Positions 1 through 10,983 of a stretch of 64,000 nt of DNA are shown here, one piece after another. This DNA comes from Malus domestica. Its lineage: Eukaryota; Streptophyta; Magnoliopsida; Rosales; Rosaceae. Under the pieces are notes generated by a model. It did not search any database. It saw nothing but the letters and a program-made list of their open reading frames with translations, and was not told the origin of the DNA. The stretch is taken from the NCBI RefSeq assembly GCF_042453785.1, contig NC_091669.1:16041001-16105000 (forward strand), written 5' to 3'. Position 1 is the first letter of the stretch. Every line of letters begins with the position of its first letter. The position numbers and the translations under genes are program-made.

Positions 1-780
1 GAGAAATCACTTGATATTTTGGTTTTGTTTAGTGGTCCGGAATCCTTACTCTTACTCATTTCCATAAGGTTATCTTAGAATCCTAGATTCGAGTGAATGG
101 GAATTATATAGAGTTCCTTGGTTAAATTTGTGAAATGATATGTTATCGCATTGTTTGATTGACGTAATTAAATGCTAAGATCGTGCATCTTTGATTCATG
201 AATTGATTAATTGATGGGATTGTGGAATGACGCTAGATATGAGTGTTGTTATTATGATTATTTTAGTTGATCAATGTTTCTAGAGAATAATATTATGCAT
301 TGTTAATTCTTTAATATGTTACACGCTATGAATTGTGATTTTATGTGGGAAACATGATGATTTATGTGATGGGTGAAGTGGAAATGTTAATCGTCATGTG
401 GGATTGTTATATTGGATATCATTGTTATTGTTATGATTAGACTTGTTGATAAATATGGCTAGAGAATATGATTGTACTTAGTTGTTTGTTCTTTGAAATA
501 TTGCATGATATGCATTGTGGTATATTGTTGGGACATAACAATTTATGTGATATTCGAGTGTAGTGAAACAATGAACTACGAATGACTTGATCCCTATTTA
601 AGGTACATAGGCAGTCTAACGAGGATGTTAGATGCAGCCATAAAGTCTACGAAGAATTATTGCGCAGTTGGTTCTTAAGATGTGTTTTGCCATTTCCCGG
701 AGGCGGGGTATGTTAGAGATACAGGTATTTGGTGACGTCACGTGTCGATCCTGGACATATGTTGGGATCGGGACGTGACA
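1..780 (+). repeat. Gypsy LTR fragment
   Basis: This stretch resembles 43000-44398. Both carry the same 'ggcagtctaacgaggatgtt' segment and both end in a cacgtgtcgat...gggatcggg(a/g)cgtgaca terminus. It is non-coding and TG/AT-rich. I read it as the 3' portion of a Gypsy LTR cut by the window edge. The same terminus appears in reverse orientation as a short piece at 31868-31911. Confidence 0.6.
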
Positions 781-1049
781 GGGACTCAATTGCTTTCAGG
801 AGGTGTTGTGGTTTGAGGAGCCCCCATATTTGATTCAAGACCTCTTATTTGAGGAAGGCATGTAATCTTATTTTTATTGTTCATTTGAGGATAGTCCTTT
901 TATTGTGCAGGACACTTTTTTCCTTAGACTGGGTTGAAAGCCCCGACAAGGTTTTTATCGAGACCCATTGAGCATATTATCCTTAATTTATACGAAATCT
1001 GTTATGTTTTAATGAATATCGTACTTGTTTCCAAAAAAAAAAAAAAAAA
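781..1049 (+). repeat. Retroelement 3' end with A17 tract
   Basis: A gene-free stretch directly after the LTR terminus. It has retroelement-like text (ccttagactgggttg...aaggtttttatcgagaccc) and ends in a run of 17 A at 1033-1049. The A-run looks like a poly(A) tail, so this may be a retrotransposed transcript end or a LINE-type 3' end. No coding sequence is recognised. Confidence 0.35.
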
Positions 1050-1938
1050 CTATCTCAAAAGTTTTTTTTAGCAATTCATCATTGCAATTTGCAAAGTCAA
1101 GACTTTGAAGGCACGCATTATTATAACAATCTCCCAAATCCAAAACTTTTATTCAACTTTGCCGGTTTGTTACATGTGTGTTGAAACTCGGTCAAACTTG
1201 GCAGCTACTTTCTCAAACAATACAACTCTCCACACCATATATGATGAATCAAATCTGAATTTCAAAAGTTTTAAAAATAATTTCATAATTAATTACCACC
1301 ATGATTTAATGATAGTTGTTGGCAATCTATTAATAATATAAAACATCACTTTGATTTTTCTTGAAATTTGATATCAATAAAATATGTACACACACACATC
1401 CTTGATGATGTCATACATGAATTGGTTGTATGTTAATGTTATACATTAAATAACTGAAAATAACCCTGCAACAAAGTTTGAAATCAGCATCTTGAACTGT
1501 TCCAAAACTAGGATAATTAACATAAAATATTAAAATGCATATGCCGGTTATAGTTCAGTTGATCACGATAACATGCTCGTCCGACTCGAGTTTGAGTATC
1601 TTTCACTATAAATTAAATCAGACTAAAATAACGTCTTATAACCTGCGTGGTTTTAAAAAGTTAACTAGGATAGTATATCTTAATATTACACTTAAAAGTT
1701 TGAATTTTTCTTCTATAAATTTGAACAGTTTAAAATATCAAAATATTTGAACATAAAAAAAATAAATATTTTACTAATTCTCACGTTCACACAAACACAT
1801 GACACACCAACAAAGAAAAGCAAACCCAATAAAAGAAAAGTCATTGCCTCCCCTTCCCTCCCCATTGTCTTATTGTCATCCTTGCATTGAAACCTTCGAC
1901 CTCTGTCTGCTTTGTCTCCTCTTCTTCTTCTTCTTCCC
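1050..1938. other. AT-rich upstream region of DUF3511 gene
   Basis: Short ORFs here have no recognisable content. The last 140 bases are pyrimidine-rich (CTT repeats at about 1917-1936), as expected for a 5' leader. An A/T block at about 1755-1772 (aaaaaaaataaatattt) could serve as a TATA element. Promoter assignment is inference. Confidence 0.3.
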
Positions 1939-2316
1939 ATGGAGGATTTCAGATCCAAGTCATGCAGAGATGGGAGAGATGGGAGGATGCAGATGGAAGT
2001 TTACTATGGAGGCAAACCAGGTGCTCCTCCAACAAGCATGCAGGATCTCAGAAGTTACAGCTCAAATTATGCAGGCTCTTGTGTTTCCCAGCCAAACAGC
2101 CATCAGATGGTGGTGAAGGATGGGAAGCTGAAGAAAGGGAAGGGCAGCCTATCCGCCTCGAAAAGCTGGAGCTTGAGTGATCCGGAGTTGCAGAGGAAGA
2201 AGAGGGTTGCTGGGTACAAAGTTTACACAGCAGAGGAGAAGATGAAAGGGTCTCTGAGGAAGAGCTTCAAGTGGATCAAGAACACCTACACCCAAGTAGT
2301 CTACGGATGGCGATGA
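1939..2316 (+). CDS. DUF3511 domain protein
   Basis: Single-exon gene of 125 codons. The conserved C-terminal block begins with KSWSLSDPELQRKKRVAGYK and continues through KGSLRKSFKWIKNTY to end in QVVYGWR. This is the signature of the plant-only DUF3511 family, small basic proteins of about 100-130 aa with no established biochemical function. The N-terminal half is Ser/Gly/Gln-rich and probably disordered. I chose the ATG at 1939 (MEDFRS...) because the upstream in-frame ATG at 1912 only adds a leucine run encoded by the CTT-rich leader. An AATAAA at 2355-2360 is a plausible polyadenylation signal. The frame is intact and length is typical for the family. Family assignment rests on recall of the motif. 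Confidence 0.85.
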   Translation: MEDFRSKSCRDGRDGRMQMEVYYGGKPGAPPTSMQDLRSYSSNYAGSCVSQPNSHQMVVKDGKLKKGKGSLSASKSWSLSDPELQRKKRVAGYKVYTAEEKMKGSLRKSFKWIKNTYTQVVYGWR

Positions 2317-2399
2317 TTCGATCAACGGGTACTTTGAGAGAAAAGAAGAAGAAGAATAAATACTTTATTGGTTTTTTCTTTTGTATTCAGGAGTTTTAG

Positions 2400-3660
2400 T
2401 TGTTCTGTGCATTTGTGAAGTTTATTATGCATCTGTCTACGAAATTAATTATAAAAAGTAATGGAATTCAATACTTTGGTATTAACTTCTTTAGCTAAGC
2501 AAGCAGACCTTGGTCTATGATGAATGTTTTCGGGCTTCACTCCGAATTGTTGAAGGTGTGTTGTGGAGATTTGTTTGCTTCTGTTTTTTAGACAATGAGA
2601 TGTTTTGTTTACTCCAATATACGACGAGTAGGGGTATTTGAACTTGGGTGCAATGGGGCGGGCATACTGCCGTGACCAACTGCCCTAACCCGCTTTGTAT
2701 GTTTGGGGTTGATGGTCTGGTTCTGATGTGGTCATGACTTAGATTAAACTCTATAGCTTGTCAGGTCTCCTTTCTACTTTTGCATGATTGCAGGTTTTTA
2801 GGTGTACCTAATTCTGCAGTTTGTTTGGAATGTAAACGGAAAAGAGCAAGAATAGGAAGAGAGGGGATCTAAATCGGAGGGAAGAAGAGAAGGGTTAGCA
2901 TTTTGTTTGGAATGTAGACGGAAAAGAGCATTCGCCTGCTGCAGATGCCATTCAGAAAGATTAAAATCCCCCTATTCGATCTTCTGTGTTGCGATCACAA
3001 GCAAGACAACCACAGAGACTCGTAGAGAAACAAGAAATGGCTCCATTACGGTCTTTGGCACCCTCCAAGAACTGTCATTCAGGCTACACTGGTGAGTAAC
3101 TATACTTCTCAATCTTTGTTCCTTTTGAGCTTTTCATGATTTCAGAGAGATGTTTTTGCTGGTAGCAGATTGTGAAATGTGAATTCAGATGGTTGTTTCA
3201 TTCAATTCGGCATGTGAGAGTGGATTACAAGTGGATGGATCGAAAAGGCACGATGAGGTTTTGATTCAGCTGATTTTTGGTCTAAATTGGTCTTGATGGA
3301 GTCTAAGTACAGTTTAGATGGTCTAATTACGTTTCAATGAGATCTAAATACTGCAATCTGTTGATCTAGATATGTTGTTCTAGTCTGTAGACACATCCAA
3401 AACAAAACAAGACAACTCAATATCCAAACTTATCTAAACCACATCTGAACACATTTAGATCATATCTAATTGCATCTGGACCCTATTCTTGGTGTTTCGA
3501 TCAGGTTATCAAAACTCCAAATTGACTTCACCCATCTTCGTCCCAGATAGATATCCAGCAGTTAAGACCATGCTACATGATCTTTCGTCACAGACTTCAC
3601 AAAGAAATCACTCAGCTGAAACAAACAGAATCGATAAGAGCAAGTTTTATATGTCAATAG
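2400..3660. other. Intergenic; possible orphan first exon at 3037-3091
   Basis: A direct repeat (tttgtttggaatgta(a/g)acggaaaagagca) occurs at about 2820 and 2903. A leader-like stretch follows, with an ATG at 3037 and 18 sense codons (MAPLRSLAPSK...) ending at a consensus donor (ACTG|gtgagt, 3091/3092). No continuation exon is recognised. It may be a truncated gene or chance. The rest shows repeated 'gatctaa' wording and no gene. Confidence 0.25.
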
Positions 3661-4024
3661 CAGAACTCTAATTACAGAACACCTTGGAATATATTTCAAG
3701 TTGATGATAGCAGAAACAAAAGATAAAAACTGTGACTACAGAACATAAACAAATAAGTGTGGTAGGATATAGACCCAGCAATTGTAAGAAGAAACTACCA
3801 TATAATTCTGAATAAACTGAGTTCAAATTGCAGATATAATTTGTTTGGAATCCAATCTGAGTGCCAATTTACAAGACCAAACAAAGTAAAAGAAATGATG
3901 GTTGTAATGTTCAAAGTAGAGCAAGATTTAACTATTTTGTGGCAGCAGAACTTAACAATGAAAGTGATTGTTACGATCCGCTCAATCGTCAAATGAAGAA
4001 AACTTAAAAAACTTCATCCTGCAA
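3661..4024 (-). other. 3' flank homologous to mTERF genes
   Basis: The words around 3885-3950 (ttgtaatgttcaaagtagagcaagattt...tttgtggcagcagaactta) recur downstream of the intact mTERF gene at about 15790-15850 and near 4770 and 6930. This marks 3' untranslated or flanking sequence duplicated together with the mTERF copies. No coding sequence. Confidence 0.5.
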
Positions 4025-4565
4025 TTGTTTAACTCCCCCTCTTTGCTCATAATCTAAGCCAAGTTCTGCAAGATCCATTTTCCCGTCAAACTTTCTCAAC
4101 TACTCAACCGGTACTTGGTCTTGATATCTAATTAAAAACCTAATAGAGGAAGTACTCCTTACTGTTCGTAAAGAAAATTTTCCTTTATTAATAAGCCCTA
4201 CAACACTAGGACTCTAATAACTGAGCACCTAGGAATGATCCACTTCTATTAAGTATGAGATCGATCACCTGAATTTGCAGCTACTTCTGCAGCTGCAGGT
4301 TTCCAACCCATTTTGTTCACAAGAAAATTCATTTTACTCGCAAAGTTCTTCTCTGAGACTGCATGAACAAGGGATCCTTTCTAAACACCAAGAAGAAATC
4401 ATCTTCAGTCCAACTGCACTTCCTATAAAATTCCACCCATTTTCCCCATTTTGATGCATCCATCATCAACATCACATGTAGCGCTTTCATGAATGGCGCA
4501 GACAAAGGTCTAAACCCCATCCTCAAGGCCTTGTCAACATTTTCTAAAACTTCTTAGCTTCAAGA
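4025..4565 (-). pseudogene. mTERF pseudogene, copy A (C-terminal part)
   Basis: The reverse strand matches the C-terminal third of the intact mTERF protein at 15890-17119. It contains a WTEDDFFLVFRKDP block aligned with WTEDDFLLAFRKNP, an FMKALHV block aligned with FMKVLYV, and degraded versions of the last 100 residues. Stops and frameshifts break it: a stop lies just after the FRKDPLF block in the frame that should continue to NFSSKMDF, and another lies upstream of 4526. The N-terminal two thirds are absent. It is the leftmost relic of the cluster and no function is expected. Confidence 0.75.
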
Positions 4566-4701
4566 ATCACTAAAGGGATTTGTCAACCTTTAGATAATAG
4601 GACTGAGAATAGAACACCAAGGATTGACCCCTTTTCAAATCATAACAAAAAACTTGACATTGAATACATCATATGTTGTGGCGTCGTGTGTGTGTATGTC
4701 C

Positions 4702-4705
<4 letters not shown>

Positions 4706-4744
<39 letters not shown>
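4706..4744. repeat. (TA)n microsatellite
   Basis: About 19 uninterrupted TA units lie between mTERF relics A and B. Confidence 0.9.
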
Positions 4745-4748
<4 letters not shown>

Positions 4749-4759
4749 GATGCATATAT

Positions 4760-5190
4760 AGATCAAAGTTCCAATGTAATGTTCAAAGTGGGGAAAGATT
4801 TGATCCTGTTAATCATCACATTAAGAACAAAATTAAGATCATTCATCTTACAAATGGTTCACTCTGCCGCCTTCCTCGAACCCTAAGCCCAGTTCCACAA
4901 GACCATTTTCCCTTGATAGAGGATCATTAATTCAGGTATTTGCTCTTGATACTTGACTCCGAACCAATCCAAGAAAAAGTTGTTAGTTCGAATCACCGCG
5001 AAGGGCGAACTCCCAGACTCATGACCTTCTTTACAAAGAGATTGAGGCTTCTGGCACTCGAAGAGCTCTCAGAACTGAAACATCGGGAGTAATATTGCTT
5101 TAGCGCTTTGGACGGAAGCTCCTAAAGAAACGAGCAAATTCGACCGGCCAGTAATTAACTGTTGGTGCATTTGATCGCTTTCTAGTTACT
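4760..5190 (-). pseudogene. mTERF pseudogene, copy B (internally deleted)
   Basis: Bases 4760-4975 match the 3' flank and final codons of the mTERF genes (ctaagcccagttccacaagaccatttt..., then the ...QVPEL region). At about 4980 the match jumps directly to the middle of the gene: 5010-5190 matches the MGV...ETSISYW...RALGV region of the intact copy on the reverse strand. Hundreds of bases of coding sequence are therefore deleted at one junction. Frameshifts and stops are present. It is a second relic beside copy A. Confidence 0.7.
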
Positions 5191-5260
5191 ACCAGAAAAT
5201 CAGAGTAGTTGCAGGCCACATCATAGTAATGCTTTGAGACAGAGCTCTCGGTACTCGTCA

Positions 5261-5387
5261 CTTTAACGAAAACACATATTTTTACATTAAAAAGTCAATC
5301 CTGTACTATTTAGTTTACCCTTTATTTTGTCTTTATCGTTAAAATTCAAAATTTTCAAACCATTTTCATTAGTTTTCCTTATAAAAA
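5261..5387. mobile_element. MITE ('tttaacgaaaa' family) copy 1
   Basis: The text ctttaacgaaaa...tcaatcctgtactattt...taccctttattttgt...cgttaaaa...tttcattagttttcctt closely parallels the block at 25328-25487 inside a casein kinase intron. Two copies at unrelated sites, with roughly complementary ends (AACTTTAACGAAAA / TTTTCATTAGTTTTCC), indicate a non-autonomous DNA element. Superfamily not assigned. Confidence 0.6.
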
Positions 5388-6900
5388 AGTATAACTAGCG
5401 GCGGATTTAGGATTATACTCGGGGCTCTTAGTGTAAAAAAGTTCATTTAGGCGACAACAGCGCATGCAGCAAAAAATTTTCAGTGGGCCATTTGATCCAG
5501 CATTTTGTGTGCTTATTGAGGATGTAAACATTTCCAGAGTAGTGTTGAGAATCTCTGATGATTTCTATCAAGTACAATTGCTAACTACCCACTATCGAGT
5601 GGTGTTGACACATATTGTCAAGGTATGTCTATGTGTCCTGCCAAGATATGCCAAATAGGTATTTTATCAAACATTTGGTGAACACAAAAATTATGGTACT
5701 AATTTCAGAGAGTACCTGGAGGACCTTTACCTACGTTATTTAGATACAACAACAACCAATGGATATCTGCATACATGCCCTTCAAGTACATTGCCACCAC
5801 ATACCAGTTGTGATCCTTTGACACATAACTTTCTTATGTGTTTCTATATCTCCCTTGACTAGTGCTAACTTCTAGTCACAATGTAGTATTCTCTTCACTT
5901 ATAAAGGACTTCAACATTGGCCAATAAATTTTGAGTTTAATTTCTATAAATTGTAACAAACCGATGTATGTGGTAAGACAAAAGGTTTAAGTGCAATAAG
6001 AGTGATTTTAATTGTTAAGTGTCATATATGGGTCTCATGAGTCAGATTCTTATAAAATATACTTACACTGCTACAACATAAGAACCAAACTTAGGTAACC
6101 ATATCCTTTAAATTGAATTCAAACTCAAATAACAATTGCGAAAGGGCTACGTGGGAGGTCCGACTCGCATGGACGGGAGTTCAAAACTTAATTATAATCG
6201 TCTATTGTGCGACTTAACCCAAACCCTCTTTCCCCAATGTTGTTGTGGAAAATTAGAAAAACACACCCATAATGCAATAAAAATAAGAAAAAAACTGAGA
6301 TGGTGAGACCACCATGGCCATCTCTGATCGCCAATAGTACTATCTCCACATATAACGAATATATGAAAACAAAAAACAAATTGTATCTCCGAAGGCATAA
6401 ATGGTTGCAATTTCATTCCATCAATGTCTGTCATTTAGCTCTTTATGCACGCATTTCTCCGAACAAGAAGGTTTGAGGACAATCATGGAATGCAAGCTGT
6501 CCATTTGGATAACAGAGCAGAGAACAGAACATCATGGAATAATGATTCTTTTGCAATCACAGATATAGAACTTCGAATTCTGGATACCGGACCATTCACA
6601 AGAAAATAGAGTACAAGAGGATGGTGGTAAAAAACAGAGTTCATGAGAGACCAAAACCAGCTAGCGTTGAAGGGGAATCCATAACAAAGAATCAACAAAC
6701 ATTAGTAACGATGTACCGAGTAAGTGAAGAGTTCATTGCAGATATAAATATGAGAACCAAAATCTACCTGTAAGAAATGCATCTCTAATTTGAACAATGA
6801 GGTTTCAAATGGAATACGTATTATCTGTTGAAGTCGTATTTACCCTCAGGGGATAATGAAGTTGCCATAAGAATTTAACACCGTATATATAAGCAAACAT
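5388..6900. other. Intergenic, nothing recognised
   Basis: This contains several 60-80 codon ORFs on both strands (for example 5464-5658 + and 6192-6434 -) whose translations resemble no family I know. The end of the interval (about 6840-6900) approaches the duplicated mTERF 3' flank. I see no RNA gene or clear repeat here. Confidence 0.3.
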
Positions 6901-7219
6901 TCTTCAAGTCAGTCTTCCCAGGACTACTGTAATGTTCAAGGTAGAGGCAGCAGCAGATGATCTTACAAGGACTAAGTAGTTCGTATGATCCTGTTAATCA
7001 GCCAAGTCAATAACAAAACTAAGGACCTTCGCTTTACAATTGTCTCACCCCGTCCTTTTTTTGGTCCAAAAGACCCATGTTTCCTTCCAAGATGCGGAGT
7101 AATTCAGGCACTTGCTCCTGATATTTGATCACCAACCTATCCAAGAATAACTGCTTTCTGCCCCAGAGAACTGTAGTTAAAGAAAATTCTTTATTTGCTA
7201 TCAAGCCCTTGGACATGAG
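6901..7219 (-). pseudogene. mTERF pseudogene, copy C (cut by LTR insertion)
   Basis: The reverse strand 7034-7219 encodes the last 60 residues of an mTERF protein, including DRLVIKYQEQVPELLRI, matching the intact copy (DRLVIKYQEQVPELLNI) and ending in GVRQL. 6901-7033 matches the duplicated 3' flank. The coding match stops where a canonical LTR begins (TGTGGGAACATG at 7220), so an LTR element appears to have inserted into this copy. The 5' part is not found on the far side. Confidence 0.75.
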
Positions 7220-7833
7220 TGTGGGAACATGATTTTTCAGGGTTGGAGTAAGGCTAATCCGAATACTGCTACCTCAGAAGTCTAGTCATGGACTCACTAA
7301 CTCTGAGCGGAGCTGTATCAGATGAGCAGGGTGCCACCATCTCTATACTCCAGGGCAATAGGCGAAGTCCTAGTGACTCCACTGGATGACCATGCTTGTT
7401 CCGCATGACATGCGATCTGATCCGAATATGGACACAATCAGATCCTATAAGTCTTGGAGTCCTTACAATCTAGGATTGGACTGCGCGGTAAGTAATCACA
7501 CTCTTAAGAGGATGCAATATCTACTTACTTGATATCTTCTAGAATTCTCCCGACTTTGAACGAGGATTCTATCCTAAAAAGGTCTCTCCCACGTTATAAA
7601 TACATCCATCTAAGGTTTATCTATGGTAATGCAATATACACACTTTAATTCTCTTACCCACTACTTGAGTCTTAAGACCATTCACTAAGTTGACCGTCGG
7701 AGAGCCCTTGGCCGGCACAACCCCCTGGCCTAAGGTTTGCTTATGGTTGTCTTATTGTTTTGCAGGTTGCTAAGGATTACTCGGATTTGTGCTCAACCAC
7801 CACTTACGGAGGTGCGTAGATTTGGTTCTAACA
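7220..7833 (+). mobile_element. LTR (5' LTR type) with adjacent PBS
   Basis: The 614-bp segment starts TGTGGGAACATG and ends TTCTAACA. Three bases later comes the primer-binding-site-like TGGTGCTTTCATTAAGAG at 7836. The same terminal arrangement is seen at 21053/21056. The sequence is non-coding and includes a possible TATA box (cgttataaatacatcc, about 7593-7610). The matching 3' LTR is not in the window, so the element is incomplete. Confidence 0.65.
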
Positions 7834-8600
7834 ATTGGTGCTTTCATTAAGAGAACATATTCGTCTCACTTCACCCTCTACGACAATCTCCAAAGGAGAT
7901 GCCAAATCCTAAGTGGAATGACATGTAATAAAATTTGAAAGCAGATAAAAACTCCAACCGATATGCCAATCCTTTTGTGGATTAACATATCTATTGTATG
8001 TTGCCAATTTTGACATATGAGAAAACTTGATGTCAAATTATTTTTTAAAATTTGTTGTTGTGCGGGTCCTAATAATGCACCAATCATAAATCATAGAAAT
8101 TTTTTTTTATTTATTTGTTTTGAAGAGTGGGTCCTATAAATATTAGTTAAATAAGAAAAAACATATGGGTTGGAGCAAAAGAAAATTTGACATTGACACA
8201 TAAACCTTCAAATTTACATTTGACATTTTATTTTTGACTTTCCATTGGAGATGCTCTAATATGTCAAAAAGTTCAGTCAACAACAAAAGCCCAACAGTCT
8301 CTCTAGACGACACCTACCGCGGGCACAATGGCGTCACTGCCATTGACGAGATGTGGGAAGACGTTATGGATATTGGCCTATCCTTGGAGATCATTCGATA
8401 CTATCCATTGGCTAAAGAACCCGACTAACTCGTTGATATAAGGGCTCGCATCAAAGACCTCCAGGAAGTAGTTTCTCGCTTTGAGAAATTGGCTATTCGA
8501 AGGACAGAGGTAACGATTTGACTTCTAGAGAGTCATCCCAACGTTCTTTCCCCAAAAAAACTCCGTAAGAAATCCAAGAGGCTTCTGAGGCTTTACCTAG
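7834..8600 (+). pseudogene. Internal region of LTR element, gag relic
   Basis: After the PBS the element is interrupted by a MITE (about 7886-8262). The ORF 8234-8428 and the sequence to about 8530 then read like a decayed gag leader (Ser/Asn-rich, then acidic 'EDVMDIGLSLEIIRYYPL', then 'LQEVVSRFEKLAIRR' after a stop). No RT, RNase H or integrase motif follows. Gag assignment is inferred from position after the PBS. Confidence 0.4.
7886..8262. mobile_element. MITE nested in LTR element
   Basis: The ends caatctccaaaggagatgcc (left) and gactttccattggagatgctc (right) are imperfect inverted copies of a 'catctccaatgga' terminus common in plant MITEs. The interior is AT-rich and non-coding. It lies about 50 bp after the PBS of the surrounding element, so it inserted into that element. 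Confidence 0.5.
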
Positions 8601-10983
8601 TCCAAAGCTCGGAGACAACAACATTCTCTGGGGTTAACTGCATATATGGGGAGCCAGTACGATCCCTAGGAATTGTGAAGCTAGCAGTCCAGGCCGAACC
8701 TACCACCTGGTGAACTTCCATGTGATGGATTGCCCGACCCCTCAAATGTAGGATAATATAAATGATTATGATCATAATACACATGTAAATTCAATCAATT
8801 AGATAATACCCAAATGCATCAAACACATATATCAATAAATAAAGCAGTAAAAAGGAAAAGGTAAAGAATGATATGGCCTGTGATATCAAGAGAGGCGTGT
8901 TGTCACTGTCCTAAAGTCGTAGACGCCTCACTACATGCCGGTTATAACGGCTATCTACAACTCCAAGATACAACCGTTGAATCTCACAAAGTGTCTAATC
9001 CATAAGCACAATTACGGTAAACAGGGTGCCAAGTAGTGATCAATTGCCCATTCATGATCAAGATAAGTAGGAAGATAATAAGGATTATATATGAGTACTA
9101 TAGTAGGGAGAGAAGGAAGGCATTTGAATCTTTTATTAACGTTTGAGGAGTTCCCCATTTATAAAACTCTATATAACCTTTGGTAAAAAACATGACTTCT
9201 CTAATTGATATGACTCTTCATATTTATTATTTAAAATAATAATAAATAAAGTTTTGAATCTTTAAGAAAATAAAATAAATAACCAACAATCCCCCACAAG
9301 ATTCAAAACTCCAAAGAAGTGTAAAAGACGTAAATATATATATGAATGGAAGAAATTTGGGCAACTTGTATACCATGCAATGGATGTAGGTGTCTTTTGG
9401 ACTTGAACCTACACTTAGTGTTAAGAACTTTCATATGAAGGAATCATAGCGAACTATGTCTTGAACTAGATCCCTTTTGACCAAAGTACTGAATGTAACA
9501 CACATGGTATCGATAAAAAAACTTGGCACGGGTTAGCACTATTTATGGCCATGTGCTTAATCTTGATTCTCATGAGAGTTATTAGAGAACAGCCCAATCC
9601 TCACAGTCGCAGCCTCATAACTATTCTCACTTAGGTGAGTTCTCCAAGAGCACATGTGACATGTACCCTGCGGGAGATTGCCCGCCTCAAAACTCATTCA
9701 GGGTTAATACCCTTCCTAACGTCACATAAAATAGCACTAATGCCATAGGGATGAGGGGAAGAATATCTCATGGATATCGTCAATATAATGAGTGATATTA
9801 TGAATCACGCAGTGTGGATTGTTTCTACCACATTGAACTTCCTTCATGGGATCTCTAACAGAAGTTGGGTTTCTTCCCTAGGTGACTCCCTTATGGGCTT
9901 AAGCACATCCCCCTCGACAATTTTGCATTTAGCCTCCCAGGGCATGCAAACAAATGATTAACAAGTCATTTTATTAATTATGATTGCTTCACAAGGCATA
10001 TATAAGTTTTTTGGTCATATATTTGCTCGTCAATGCTCTTAAACCTGCATGTTATAACTAATTTCAAGCTAAAAAACATTTTAGTCATAATTTCACATAT
10101 AAATTGTTTAAGGTGCATAATCATTCATAGCTTCACTAGAATAAACATGGGTACGAGCAATGAAACATACCCCCACATTATGGTGCATATCAGAAAATTC
10201 ATTTCATGAGAATCTCAAATCAATTTCATTATATATAAGATATCAAAAGTAAGAGTAATTATACGCACATTGAAGAAAATTCAATATTATTTGTTTGTTC
10301 TAGTGAGCAATGACATAAAAGAATTAGGAGATATTGTTAAATAACCAAGAGAGCATCAAACAGTAATCTATATTTCCACAGTATGCTTCAACATTAAGTA
10401 TAGAATAGTATACACACATAACTATTTTATAATTGACAACAAATTCAATCTCACGATAAATCTCACAGCCATATATATAAATATGAACATCAACCGTAAA
10501 GTAACTACATGTACTTGCATAGAAGTTTAACATGTTCTCCATTTTGTTTCATGCTATAAATCTCAATAATTTCACATGTGTAATCTCCAAGATGAAACAA
10601 AAAAATTATAAAAATAAAAAATCCCCCACAAGATTCATTTACGTGCCGGTTATAACGGTTATCTACAACTCCAAGATACAATTGTTTACCAAATGCTAGT
10701 TACTCTGCTACCTAGCATTCGATGGAGTAAAAGAAATAAAAGGAGACCAGTTGGTGGCACATTGTTGTTCCATCGAAACTATGAACATGATATGAAAAGG
10801 AGAATGCAATTCTAGCACGCGCATGGACAAATCAACATAGCAATCACAGCCATATGGTCTACAGAAAAGTTAAAAAGAATTTGACTTAGATCATAATCCC
10901 CAGGATGACATCACGCCAAAATCTAAGGCAAATGAAGACGCTGTCTACATCAGCCTTGACCCCGACATGCCAAAGCGGAAAGC
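8600..10983. repeat. Unclassified repeat region with internal direct repeats
   Basis: A 40-bp word (gccggttataacgg(c/t)tatctacaactccaagatacaa) occurs at about 8937 and 10643. A second word (aatcccccacaagattca) occurs at about 9290 and 10618. In the right copy the two words are adjacent, whereas in the left copy they lie 350 bp apart in reverse order, so the right copy is rearranged. No coding potential is recognised. It may be a large non-coding retroelement relic. Confidence 0.45.

Noticed and set aside
6188-6698. Overlapping minus-strand ORFs of 63-80 codons
   Set aside because: No recognisable family, overlapping frames with equal quality, and hydrophobic composition expected from AT-rich DNA. 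Not called as genes.
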